Shown here: positions 33,031 through 44,410 of the stretch, one piece after another
Layout of the letters: each line of letters opens with the position of its first letter
Numbering within the stretch: position 1 is the first letter of the stretch
Source: Ctenosaura bakeri
Lineage: Eukaryota; Chordata; Lepidosauria; Squamata; Iguanidae
Length of the DNA stretch: 64,000 bases
NCBI GenBank assembly: GCA_948474755.1
Contig: CAOLHI010000742.1
Location: 62,001-126,000, forward strand
Reading direction: 5' to 3'
Notes under the pieces: generated by a model
Database searches by the model: none
The model's input: only the letters and a program-made list of their open reading frames with translations
What the model was told of the DNA's origin: nothing
Translations under genes and position numbers: made by a program

Positions 33031-35649
33031 TCTAAATGATCTCTGAGGTGACATACAACTGGATACATAATACAATTGAACACATAACAGTTAATTCAAT
33101 ATGGAAAATCCATATTGCATCTTAAAGAAAAAAATATAAATTACAGCAAATCTGAATGTTTAAAGTGTTTTTTGCAAAATGCCACACATGATTTTAATGC
33201 ATAATTCTTCCTCCTAGTAAGGTATTGGTAAAATATTCAGTTTGAGAAACAGGAATCTGTCATCATGAAGGTCATTCTTACATGAAGTTTCCTATTAAAG
33301 TAGACTGTAATTCCACATAATTAGGAGGAAAGAGATTGCATCTCTTATGCTTAATTTTTCCATACCATCTTTAAATACACTATTGAAATTGTGGGTCAAA
33401 CTAGATCCTATAGGGAATGGGAATTCCCTGTAATTAATTTATTTTCTCTCCATTAATAGAATTCCCTGAGATACCTGCCCCAGAAGTCAGACTTGCAAAT
33501 TAAGCACATACTTACCTTCTAATGATTAGTCACAAAATGCAAGATAAGTGGGTGAGGGAAATCATGTACTATAACAGACATCTTTTTCACCACTGTACGG
33601 AATACCTCTTTTTAAAATATGTTTAATGTATCGTCTTGTTTGATTCTTGCCATCTTACCTCCCTCGCCACCTATTATTGGCTCGTTGGGATCACAGACAT
33701 ACAACACAGTGGTGCAGCGGCATATCTTGCATAAACAGTGCTTGGGACAAGTGTGGAAGTTGTGCCTCTACCTTCTTTCCCCTACCTCCACCCCTACATG
33801 CATGGCTTTTTTTGCACACACACACACACACACACACACACAGCACTGGCATCTGGGGCATGTACCCTACTTGCCTCTGCTTCGGTGTTATGATATTATA
33901 CTGCTTCTATTTTGTGTTACAAATAACAATGTCTGATGGACAAACTCCCCTCAGCAACATTCAGAGTCAGCTTGATAATTATGAGCCTTTTCGGCAAGCT
34001 TTCAGAAAGTAACTCATTTGTTTTCCAGCAATTATTTTTGTGTTTGTAACGTTGACATTTGTGTGCTGATTGCATCATGTAGATTGTCCCCCCCCCAAAA
34101 AAAATTGTACTTTCAACCATGGTAGAAAACTTCACAGAATTTCAACCAAAATAAACGCACCCGAGAGTTAGACCAGATTTCTAGAAGGAATGAGGACATC
34201 AACCTCATAAAATATTTGCAAGATGCAGTTTAGAGAACTGATCTAGATAAGATACTTAGTTATCTAACAAAGTGAATGGTGACTACATGTGCATAGAATC
34301 TCATGTTATATTTATGTCAGGAAACAATCTAATAAAGTGTAGCTTACTACTGCCAATGTGGTATAGGAAACAGCTTGAAGGCAACCACTACCACAACCAG
34401 AAAGTTTTGGCCAGTTTATAACACAGCAGAGCATCATAAGATGGATATATTTATATTCTGAATGAGAGCAGACAGAACGTCAGTTACATCATTATAAGAT
34501 ATTATACGGGAGAAGCAATGTAGAGCAGCAACAACGTCGTATTTATTAAGGCAAATTTTTACCTCTAGTCCTTCCTCTGTGAAGTAGTAGAGGTAAAAAT
34601 ATAGTTAAGTACCGGTAAATGTGGTTCTTTCTCCACACAACATGGCTGGCTCAGAGTTGTCCAGTGAGCTTCACAGCTGAAGAGATTCACACCTGGATCT
34701 TCCAGTCACAACTGGGCACTCAACAGTTATATCATGCTGTCAGCAGAAAGGCAACAAAATTAAATACTGTGGGAAAATATTTGACTAATTTGGGGATTCC
34801 TTGTTAAAAAACAAACATGCAGCTACAAGTTGTGTTCCATCTTATATATATAAAAAAATCTATGTTGTGAAAATTATTGTGTGCAACTCTATACCTAGCA
34901 TTACACAATAGTTTAAAATATAGTTTCTTCAGAGATTTAATCTGAATCTATTATTCTTCTCCAGCCATGCACCACATACAGAAATGTACTGGCCACTTTA
35001 AAAATTTGTTTGTAATATATCTCTTCACTGGAGGGCATCTCATGGCTTGTCCATTCCAGCCCCATCACCTATTATGTAATATTTTCTATTTAAGGTACAA
35101 CTAAGAGATGCAAAGAATTGCAAGGTATCTTAGAGCAAGATGAAAATAAGTCATGTTGGAATCAGCTGAAAATCACTCACAAGAAATTCTCTTCTGTGAT
35201 TTTCAGTAGATCTACAAGACTGGGGAATTCCCAGTTGCTCAACAAGATAAGGATTCCACCCCGCCTTCCAATTTACCTGTAGAAAGCAAGTGAGCGAGGA
35301 ATTGGATCTAGATCCAAAATGACTCTTGCAGGTAAAAAACTATCTCAGCACTCAAACCACTATGCCACACTGGCTCTTAGGGGGCGGGGGTCTGTTCAAA
35401 TCCAGAAGTGATAGGAAGGTTGCTTCCAGTTTTGAAAAAAGCCCCCCAGGCCTAAATCAATGGAGATGGGAATATGGCAAAATGTCCCCCACCTTGAGGA
35501 CACAAAGCCTTTGAGAATTAAAAAAAACTTTTTGAGGTGTTATAGAAGTGGGTGTTGCCCTCTATAGTCCAGGGGGACCCATTGTGGCCCCCTGACCACT
35601 GCATATTGCCCAACCCTGATCCAGAAAAACATCCTAGCTCAGGAGGCCG
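33031..35649. other. Low-copy DNA with a CA microsatellite
   Basis: (CA)14 at 33815-33842. A minus-strand SINE head piece (aaaccactatgccacactgg) lies at about 35324-35380. The 121-codon frame at 33647-34012 runs through the CA repeat and has no domain. No gene is supported. Confidence 0.5.
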
Positions 35650-35797
35650 AACCAGAATTGTTTCCTCTTAATTTAAACCCACTGGGTGACCTTGGGTACA
35701 TCACACACTCAGCCCCCAGAATATCTTGTGATAGGTTTGCCTTAAGGTCTCCATAAGTTAAAAATGACTTGAAGGCATACCACAATAACAACAACAA
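35650..35797 (+). mobile_element. tRNA-derived SINE, plus strand, 5' truncated
   Basis: Body text aacccactgggtgaccttgg, ggtttgccttaaggtctcc and atgacttgaaggcataccac, ending in an acaacaacaa tail. Same family as 42936-43168. Confidence 0.75.
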
Positions 35798-36640
35798 GTG
35801 TAAGCCATACTTTTCCACTAGATGGAAGCTATGTGGTATTTTTTTTCTTTATTTAAGGGAGTAATGCATGGATGAAGTTGCTGTTCCATTGAGATATATC
35901 TTCTCCTGTTGCGTAGTTGGACGTTTAGCTGGACAATAACAGTTACTGGATATTATTCAGTAGCTCTATCCAGTATATCAGAAATGTCAAGAAAAGCATT
36001 TACTTCTAAGTTGCTCTGGCTATCTGATATTGGAGCTAGATAAGAAAAACTGCATAATTGTATTTCCATAGTCATGGGGAGAAGCAAAACAGGCTTGAAG
36101 CCGCCAATCAAGCTAGTAAACACTAGAGACCCACAGATTTTCACATTACTTGCCAGTAGCTTTTCAGTTTGGTTTTAAATTAAGCACATCCTGTTCCTCA
36201 AATTGATGGAAGGATTAACTGAGAAGAGTCTATACTCTATCCTAAAAGAGTTCATTTAGAGGCAAGGTCCATGGATTTCAGTAGATCTTCTCATAAATGC
36301 CTCTGAAACAGTAAGTATTGAGTAACATAATTAAGTATATTGAGTGCAAGGACTGCTGCGCAGCAATATCACAACTTGTGAGCAAACCTAGAAATAGCAG
36401 AACACTTTAGATGGAAATCACCATTCTGCTGTTATTGTGTGGTGCAGCAGTGATAGGGCTATCACAAAACATTTTGCTGTCTGAGGCAAAAAGCAAGATG
36501 GTACCCTCCCTCCACTGTGTACAGAAGCCAAAAGGTATTGTAGTTACGGCTTTACTTCAATACTGGCAAAAATTGGCATAAGTCGCCAGACCTATGGGCA
36601 TCAGGATCATCTGGGGGCTCAAAAGAAATCATATGAAACA
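35798..36640. other. Low-copy DNA, nothing recognised
   Basis: No open frame longer than 63 codons, no repeat ends and no motifs. Confidence 0.5.
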
Positions 36641-36992
36641 TGCCCTCCAACATTTTACTGATGAAAGCTGGGATGGATGTGGCCAGGCAATGTCAAAGTG
36701 TGATCAAGATGGCAAAAGTTATGAGGAAGAACAAATGAACTAGGATCCTGCAGCAGTTTGCTTTTATCTGAGCCCACTGGAAAGGGCAAAATTTCAGACA
36801 CTCTTCTCTCCTCTGCTGAGTTAGTTGCATACAAACTACTTTTCTATTTTGACATCAATTAAGCTGAAAACAAAAGGGGGAAAGTGAATGGAGGAGAGAG
36901 AAACTGGAACATTTGAAAAGCAAATGAAAAAGTCCCATAGCAGAAAATTAATCAGGAATTTCCCTGCCAATTTGAGACAGTTGGAAGGTATA
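36641..36992 (+). mobile_element. Non-autonomous element, CCCTCCAAC ends, copy 2
   Basis: Tgccctccaacattttactg at the left and cagttggaaggtatatt at the right. The interior matches the copy at 30874 in order (gtggccaggcaatgtcaaag, cagcagtttgcttttatctg, ccctgccaatttgagacagt). Confidence 0.7.
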
Positions 36993-37755
36993 TTTGTTCA
37001 CACAGCTCTCTCCATGAGTGGAAAAGAACAGCCAAAAATTTGAAGAAGAATGTTCAGCAGAATGCCCTTGCTGACCAGCCAATCTGATGCCTGAGTTGGT
37101 TGCCCCACCCTGCCTAATGGTAGGGATGGCTCTGGCAAAACCACCATTGTACAGAGAAATGAGTAAAGATGGAAGAAACTAATGAAGTTAGGTCTGCAGG
37201 TGATTTATAGAGCTTCATTAAGGCCCGTTAACCACTCTAGAGCCAGCTTGGCTGTATAGCTTACAAACATAAGGGGGGTCATTGAGTCTTTATAAGCTCT
37301 TCTCTGAGAAACTTATTTTATCTGCAAACTGTGTCTGTATTCTGCCCTTCCCTTCAACTTCAGGTAAACCATCATGGTTGCTAAGAGCCAGGGTTATAAT
37401 GACATATAAAATCAGAAGCAGAAGTGAGGAAGTCCACGAGCTCATGTTATCATCTCCTGAAAACACAGAAGAATATCTATCAGCCTAGAACTCTTATCAG
37501 ATAGAAGCTCTGTCATATTTTTGTAGAATTGGTTTGCTTTAATATTGCATTGGGAGAAAGATGATACATAAAATACAGTCAGTCAATCAATCAGTCAATA
37601 AAATTTAGATATTTTCTGCAGAGGCTATGGCCCATATTCATTCATTAATCCCAGCTAGAGTAGACCCACAGAATTAATTGTTAAATGATAAATCAACACT
37701 TATGTAAAATCCCTTCATTCAATGGGTTTATTCTAGTTCAGCCCAGAAAAATTTT
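36993..37755. other. Low-copy DNA, nothing recognised
   Basis: A 68-codon frame at 37282-37488 has no domain. A short (TCAA/TCAG)n run lies near 37577-37600. Confidence 0.45.
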
Positions 37756-38155
37756 AGGCCCTTTCCACACCTTTCCATTTCCCATCTCTGTCCTGTCACA
37801 ATTATTCCAGCATGACTGGAATGCTCCTCTCCACACTGAGCCAGCTGCCTGTGGAAGGGTAGCATGAGAGACATGCTTCTTCCTTCCTCAGTGCAGCCAG
37901 CCACTTCCCATGCTGCACTGGAGAACAAATCATGTAGATTGCGTTTTTGCCATTTCTGCACAGCCACCAGCAATGGGAGCATCACATGATAAGGGGCCAA
38001 TACTGGATTTTTTCCAGTAATTGAATATCCGGTGACTGCAAGGGATGGAGATATGTTGGTAGTGGGACTGCGATGAAATTGTGTGAAAGTACAACTCACA
38101 AACTGGCAGCAAGGCGTCCCTGTCGCAGCACAGTGACTTCATGTGGAAATGGCCA
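37756..38155. mobile_element. 400-bp MITE, GC-rich family B, copy 1
   Basis: Aggccctttccacacctttc at the left and (inverse) ggccatttccacatgaagtc at the right. Interior blocks are shared with 40561, 44411 and 50092: ctccacactgagccagctgc, ttgccatttctgcacagcc, ggtgactgcaagggatgg, gtagtgggactgcgatgaaa. No coding capacity. Confidence 0.7.
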
Positions 38156-38710
38156 TAATGTCTACCAAAATCTTCAAATGACCTACAAAGGAACAACAAA
38201 AAAGATAAGACATCTGTCAAGTGACCACATTTTTGAAATGCTCATGTGTCTTTAGAATAATCAAGAAAGTAAAAGATAGATTGAGAGCTTGTCTTTCCTC
38301 CACAGTGCATTTAAAAAAGTATAATCTTTAACCATGGAAAGCATAGGAGGTATATTTACATTTAGCATAGCTTTTGAGCCTGAATATGAAAGAATTATGA
38401 TCTCACTCTAATACCCAGCTGTGATATTAGTGCTTGAAATGAATTCATAGTGTAGTTGCAAAAGGTTTTTATGTTTCTTTTTAGTAGATTAATAATCATT
38501 ATGAGAGACAAGAACCTCCTATTATGAACCTATTACAATGACAGATGCTTTTTGTTTAAAAAAATAATTTACTGTAATGCAATCATGTTGTTATATGCAT
38601 TCATTGTAATTTTCTAGCAGCATTTGGTGATTGCAAAGAGGTTATCAGTAGTATATTCTTTCACTGATAGCCTCATTTCTTAAACGTTCTTTGAAGAGAA
38701 AAGGAAGAAA
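38156..38710. other. Low-copy AT-rich DNA, nothing recognised
   Basis: No open frame, repeat ends or motif cluster. Confidence 0.5.
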
Positions 38711-39656
38711 TCATAGAATATATTATAGAATCATAGAAATGTAGAGTTGGAAGAGACCACATGGGCCATCCAGTCCAATCCCCTGCCATGCAGGAACACC
38801 CTCAAAGCACTCCCGACAGATGGCCATCAAGCCTCTGCTTAAAAACCTCCAAGGAAAGAGACTCCACTACACTCAGAGGCAGCAGATTCCACTGCCAGAC
38901 AGCCCTGACTGTCAGGAAGTTCTTCCTGAGGTTCAGGTGGAATCTTCTTTCCTGCAGCTTGAATCCATTGCTCCTTGTCCTGGTCTCTGGAGCAGCAGAA
39001 AACAAGCCCTCTCCTTCCTCTACATGGCATCCCTTCAAATATTTTAACATGGCTATCATGTCCCCTCTTAACCTTCTCTTCTGCAGACTAAACATACCCA
39101 GCTCTCTAAGTCTATCCTCATAGGGCATGGCTTCCAGGCCTCTCACCATTTTGGTCACTCTCCTTTGAACTTGCTCCAGCTTGACCATGTCCTTCTTGAA
39201 TTGGGGTGCCCAGAACTGGACACAGTATTCAAGATGAGGTCTAACCAAAGCAGAGTGGAGTGGTACCAGTACCTCCCTCAATCTAGACTCCATACTCCTA
39301 TTGATGCAGCCGAGAATTGCATTGGCTTTCTTGGCTGCCGCATCACACTGCTGACTCATGTTCAGCTTGTGGTCTATGAAGACTCCTAGATCCCTTTCAC
39401 ACGTACTGCTATCCAGCCACGTGTCCCCTATCCTATATTTCTGTATTCCATTTTTTCCACCTAAGTGTAGGACCTTACACTTCTCTATGTTGAATTTCAT
39501 TTTGTTAGCCTTGGCCCAGCTCTCCAATCTATCCAGGTCATTTTGAATTTTAATCCTGTCCTCTGGCGTATTAGCAACCCCTCCCAATTTGGTGTCATCT
39601 GCAGATTTGATGAGCATGCCCTCTATTTCTTCATCCAAGTCGTTGATAAATAATAT
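38711..39656 (-). CDS. CR1 LINE reverse-transcriptase C-terminus, 5' truncated
   Basis: A minus-strand open frame of 278 codons (39638-38802) with no stop, the longest real coding text in the window. It begins just before the palm motif (INDLDEEIEGMLIKSADDTK), then [78 protein letters not shown], and ends in the usual C-terminal WNLLPLSVVESLSLEVFKQR. The 3' end carries the CR1 tail tcatagaa(t) at 38711. The endonuclease and fingers are missing through 5' truncation near 39656. The catalytic motif normally F/Y-A-D-D reads S-A-D-D. With the domains missing it cannot be autonomous, but the open frame suggests a fairly recent insertion. Confidence 0.9.
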
Positions 39657-40560
39657 CTCTGTCTTAGGCTACCTCTCAACTGTTTCATTAGATGTTGCCT
39701 TTGTTTCTAGAACTGTTCCTTGTAACTAGGCATTCTGGCAACTTGCGTTAAACTCTGCAGTTCACAAGTCACAGGAAATCCATAAGGCCTTTTCCTCTAA
39801 TGGCCGGTACTATACCCTATGGCAAAAAAATAATACACACTTCGAAGTGAGGTATAGCAAACAATCTCACAACCAGATTTGTTCCTTCCCTACAGCCATT
39901 ACTTTGGAACTGGCATACTTTGTTCAAGGAGAGTCCAAGAGACACCATCACTTTATGCCTTTATATATTTTATGTTGTTAGATATTTATTTTTTGCTTCT
40001 ATGCTATTTTTTATTCGAGATGATAATGCTTGACATAGTGGAAGGCAGTAGAAATAGAGGAAGACTGCACCTACAGGTGGATGTGAGCAGGACAGTTGAC
40101 CAGGCTCTTGGAGGTCTTTCATCATAGGATAACCATGAGTTGAAGTTGACTTAACAGCAAGTAACAACAACTGTGTTTTTAATTTTTTTGCAGAATGCAA
40201 TTCATCTGCAGAACTATTATTGACCAAATGAGTTTTGTATACTGATTTAAGATGCACACAATTAGATTGGCAGAAGTGAGAACCCTGCCAGTCCTCTGAA
40301 CATGCTACACAGAAGGCCACACAGAAGGTTGAAGAACTCAGCTTAACAGAGTGAAAAGTTAGTGGTGGGCTGTGACATCATGCAGAGAAAAACTAGGAAA
40401 CATAGTACTGAGTGGTTTCTAAGCAACATTTGAAATATTGGAGGCAGCCAATCCCAGCACAGAAAAACTGTGATGGGAAGGAGGGCCTCTGTAAGGGAGG
40501 AAGCTTTTTTTAAAGTGGATTTTGTCTCTTGACAGTTAGAGACAGACAGTTATGAGAGTT
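39657..40560. other. Low-copy DNA with a SINE tail
   Basis: About 40078-40172 resembles the 3' part of the tRNA-SINE family (ggataaccatgagttgaagt ... gtaacaacaac). The rest is unrecognised. Confidence 0.4.
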
Positions 40561-40976
40561 AGGCCACTTCTGCTCATTACCTTATCCCATTGTCTTCCCA
40601 TTGCAATCCCGGCAGCACCTTTGCTGGAAAGGGAGCATGACGGGCATCCAGCCAGCTCCCTGTGGAAAGTAGCACAAGAAACACGTGCCTGCCTTCTGCA
40701 GCACAACCGGGCTCTTTCCCATGCTGTGCTGGGGAAGGAAGAGCCTTCATCACACTTCCTGCCCTTCTGCATGGCAGGTAAGGATGAGAGTGTCACACGA
40801 TCACGGGCACTTAACGGATTTAATCAGTTAAGTGAATATCCTGTGATTGCGACAGGCGGGGGTGGGACAGCAGTGGGACGGCAGTGGGACTGTGATGACA
40901 TCGTGCAGAAGCATGGCCTGTGGACCACTGCCATCCCATCTCCATAGCGGGACTGTGACACCATGTGAAAATGGCC
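40561..40976. mobile_element. MITE family B, copy 2
   Basis: Aggccacttctgctcattac at the left; (inverse) aggccattttcacatggtgt at the right. Gacgggcatccagccagctc, ttctgcatggcaggtaagga, gtgattgcgacaggcggggg and gtgatgacatcgtgcagaag match the other copies. A 131-codon frame inside is not a gene. Confidence 0.7.
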
Positions 40977-41384
40977 TCAGTTGGGAATAAATGTGTACTG
41001 GGTTTCTGAACTGAATGAGGGAAAAAGTCTGACATAATTCAGTTTGAATACATTTATATGCTTTGTATGCTTGAAACTGAGAACTGGAAATTGATAAGGC
41101 AACCATTATGCATGTTATGAAAATAAAGTTGAACTACTTGTTACTTTGTTAAAACTGACTCTGACCAGCATAATTAATTCTGAATCAAGGGTGGGCCATG
41201 CCTACCATGGAGAACACAAAGCTAACACACACATTCATCTGCAGTGAGGTCACCTGGAGTACCATCTCCCAAATCCAATGGTGTGGGGGGGCTTAAGCAG
41301 GGATTTTAGGGCAAGGTGAGATCAACAGATATCAAAGGGTAGGAATGGCAGGGCAAAACTAGAAAAGGGATTCATCACTTGGGT
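40977..41384. other. Low-copy DNA, nothing recognised
   Basis: No features beyond a short G run near 41285. Confidence 0.45.
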
Positions 41385-41560
41385 GTACCTCCAAGATACT
41401 CTTTTTAAACTGCTTTTACTTTGATAATTTAATTACATTTTTAACTTTCATATGTGATGTTCTAGCTATGATTGTTTTAACTGTTGTTAGCAGATTTGAG
41501 TCTTGATGTGATGATGGTAATGGTGGTGGTGGTGATGATGATGATGATGGTGATGACAGA
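41385..41560 (+). repeat. LINE 3'-tail-like sequence ending in (GGT/GAT)n
   Basis: A T-rich LINE-tail texture with gcagatttgagtctt, then ggtggtggtggtgatgatga simple repeats. It resembles the better-kept tails at 43485 and 53820. Confidence 0.45.
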
Positions 41561-42892
41561 AGCACCAACTACGACAAGTGGCATTATTCTATCTGATGAC
41601 CAAAGTCAAATAGACAGTGCTATATTGTGCGCCATGTTTTCAGCCTCTGTACCACAATTTATTGAACATCTAGCCCATCTCAGTTACAATGAACATAAAA
41701 TTACTTAAATTCCAGTGGCTACTTTAGCTCTTTGTAGAAAAAGTCAGTTAAGTGCTGCAGGTACATCCTACAAAAGTACATTTAATTAAGTGATCGTAGG
41801 AAGTCATCCTATATAAGAAGTTTACTGAATTTTAAGGAGATGTCGCATCCCTAATGCCTAAGAACAGAAGGTGTAATCCCTCCTGCGTTTAGTTACCCAG
41901 AAATGAAAATTTAATTTTCATATAAAATTCTCCATTATTTCATATAAAATCCTCCATTATTAATTTTCAAAGAGATATTGCCTTAATTAGAGAAAGCTGG
42001 TTCAGTCACAGGAAATTTAAGAATTCAGCTGAAGATTTTCAGAACAGTTAAAGGGGACTGTATCTCTCTCCCATGTGTATAATAGAGTTACAAAAGCAGA
42101 ATAAATAGCTTTGCTGCATGCAAAACTGTTACGATGATCACTGTTTAAAAGTGGTACAGAGAAATCATGTCTGAGATTATAACTAAAGCCCTGAGATCCC
42201 AACTAGATGTCATGAAGTAGTGATGCTGCTGCTGAGAACAAAGGAGTCCCTCATTTCCTAATCCAGACTTCCCCAATGTCATTCTTTTCAGATTTTGAGA
42301 CTCCAACTCCCACCAGCCCCAGCCAGTGTGGTCCATGGTGAGAGAGCATGGATGTTGTAACCCAAAATTTCTACAGGCACTATTGGTGATAACTTATCAT
42401 AGCCACATTCCTTCAAGAATGCTTATATAAAAAAGATGCCGATCATGAATGGCATTCCTGCCATCAGGGTTCCCTGGGCCTGAACCACAAGTGAAATAGG
42501 GTAACTCCACATGTAATTACTTCACAGCATGGATCTTCTTACTTGAAATGCTACTGGCAAGAGAAACATGAAGAGGAAATGTCAGAGGTTGGCAGCCAAA
42601 CATTCATCGTACAGTGTGGTTTGGGTTTGAGCAATGCTGATCTTTTGCGCCCTGAATTGGATCCAGGCACAGCCCAGTTGCTTGCATATGACTGAGGTGA
42701 GCAATTTTTCTAGTTAAGGCATGGGTGGGTAAAGTGTGACTCTAGGGCTGGACTCCACTCCTTCGCTCAGCTGTTTTTGCTGCCCTCGAGTCCCCCATGC
42801 TCCTTTTTTCCCCTGAGACAAAAGAAGGAGTGGACTGCCTTTCTCAGAAAATTTCAGGAGAGGCATTTCACCTTTAAGCACATTGCATTATT
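41561..42892. other. Low-copy DNA with one palindromic repeat
   Basis: About 42250-42385 belongs to the 'caactcccatca' palindromic family (gactccaactcccaccagcc, ccagccagtgtggtccatgg, gttgtaacccaaaattt). Otherwise nothing recognised. Confidence 0.45.
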
Positions 42893-42935
42893 TACAACAT
42901 TTCCCAGATGAAAACTGGGGCATCAGTGGCCAATG
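42893..42935 (+). repeat. Terminal fragment of the CCCTCCAAC element
   Basis: Acaacatttcccagatgaaaac-type text, kept for about 40 bp, is cut by the SINE that follows. Confidence 0.5.
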
Positions 42936-43168
42936 AGTCAGCGCGGTGTAGTGGTTTAATGCTGGAAGTAGGACTTTGGGACACCAGGGTTCAAATCCCC
43001 ACTCTTCCATATAGGTCCTTTGGTGACCTCAGACAAGTCATACTGTCTCACCCTCAGAGAAAGACAGTGGCAATCCCCCTCTGAACAAATCTTGCCAAGA
43101 AAACCCTGTGATACATCCACCTTATGCGTGTCATAAGCTGGAAACGACCTGAAGGCATACAACACTAA
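42936..43168 (+). mobile_element. tRNA-derived SINE, near full length
   Basis: The tRNA-like head (gcgcggtgtagtggtttaat as A-box region, gggttcaaatcccc as B-box) is followed by the shared body (gtgacctcagacaagtcata, acaaatcttgccaagaaaac, gtcataagctggaaacgacc) and the tail gaaggcatacaaca. It is the best-kept SINE in the window and carries its own polymerase III promoter. Confidence 0.85.
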
Positions 43169-43220
43169 GGGCCTTTCTGCTCTACACTGTTATAGTGCTA
43201 TTATTCCACTTTCAACATCC
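43169..43220. mobile_element. Truncated palindromic MITE (GGCCATTTCC family)
   Basis: Gggcctttctgctctacact then ctattattccactttcaaca, identical in layout to the left arms elsewhere, and broken at catcc/tctcagac by the next repeat. Confidence 0.75.
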
Positions 43221-43484
43221 TCTCAGACACAGCTCACCATCTGGTCTCTCCTCTGGAAAGGAGCTTGAAGGCCGCTGGGAGCAGTTATAAAGAGCTAGTG
43301 GCTGCTAGCTCCTCCCCCAAGCGAGTCAGTTGGTCAATTAGTCCACAGAAGCCCCTCCCCTTAGACCTTGTGCTCAGGGAGGGCACATGGCCAGGAACAA
43401 ACAAACACACCCACACAAGCCTGTAAGAACACCCAGTCAAGGATGTCCTCTCAGACACAGCTCACCTTCCGCGCTCTCCTCTGG
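43218..43484. repeat. Short direct-repeat-flanked segment, LTR-like
   Basis: Tcctctcagacacagctcac occurs at 43218 and again at 43446, each followed 10-15 bp later by ctctcctctgga. Between them is a unique segment with a TATA-like cagttataaagagc. It may be two copies of a terminal part of an LTR-type element inserted in the MITE. Confidence 0.35.
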
Positions 43485-43735
43485 ATTATGGCCTGTCTGA
43501 TAAAAGATGCTGGATATTGTTAACTATGAGGAATTTATAAATATTTGACTTTTAGTTATGTATTTTAACTTTGTTTTTAATTCTCATTAGATCATTTAAT
43601 TGTGTTTTAACTTTTGTATGCTGTGATTTTTAACTTTTTAAAAAAATTATTGTAAGCCGCTTTGAGTCCCTACCACGATAATGGTGGTGGTGATGGTGCT
43701 GAGGATGATGTTGTTGTTGATGATGACGCAGGAAA
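43485..43735 (+). repeat. LINE 3' tail (L2-like), plus strand
   Basis: Shares ctgtctgataaaag, tgctggatattgttaact, tatgtattttaactttgttt and cgctttgagtccc with 53820-54030. It ends in GGT/GAT-type simple repeats, typical of squamate L2-like tails. Confidence 0.6.
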
Positions 43736-44410
43736 TTCCCACATCATGGTGTTTTAAAAAGCCACTCTCACTGTCAGAATTATGTAGAGCTTTGCAAAAT
43801 CATTAAATGCTACTCTTACTTTTATCTCTGAAAATTCATTTAGCAAGAAAGGCTGGATGTAGCAGCTGCTTAGTTCCTCTTCCAAGTGTTAACATTAAAA
43901 GATTTTGACAGGGCCCTGTCACGGATGCAGTTTAGCCTGCAGCATCTTTCAGCAGCCACGGCCTCCATGGACTTTTCGTCCAACATTTACAGAGTTTTTC
44001 CAGTAAAGAAAAATTAGCATTGCCCCACTGATACTGGAAGCATTGTACCAGTGTTGCTCAGTAAACAGCTACTGTGGAGTTTATTAGACTGAAAATAGGC
44101 TTTATCCCTCCCTCCTGTCAAATAGGCCCTTAGACAAGACCAGTATAACAGTCCTCAGCAAAACCTAAGAAAAGTTAGGCCAAGATTCTGCACCATCAGA
44201 TATTACCTACCATGATGGAACTCTGTTGTCATAGTTACATCTGATAATGTCATTCCCCGTCTCCAAAAGTACTTTTTCTGCCAGGCAACACTTCAGCCAA
44301 AAGTTTCTGAGGTGCTACATATCATGGCTCTGGGTAATGATGTCTGCGGCTGTCTCCTGGTCACAGGACACATTGAGAGCAGGAAGCTGGAAAGACTTCT
44401 CCAGGTCTCT
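43736..44410. other. Low-copy DNA, nothing recognised
   Basis: No repeat ends or domains seen. Confidence 0.45.

Noticed and set aside
33647..34012. 121-codon open frame
   Set aside because: Crosses a CA microsatellite (poly-His/Thr) and has no domain.
40552..40947. 131-codon open frame
   Set aside because: Lies entirely inside a MITE whose other copies have different stops.
42936..43010. tRNA gene
   Set aside because: A- and B-box-like text is present but no cloverleaf, and the SINE body follows; treated as a tRNA-derived SINE head.
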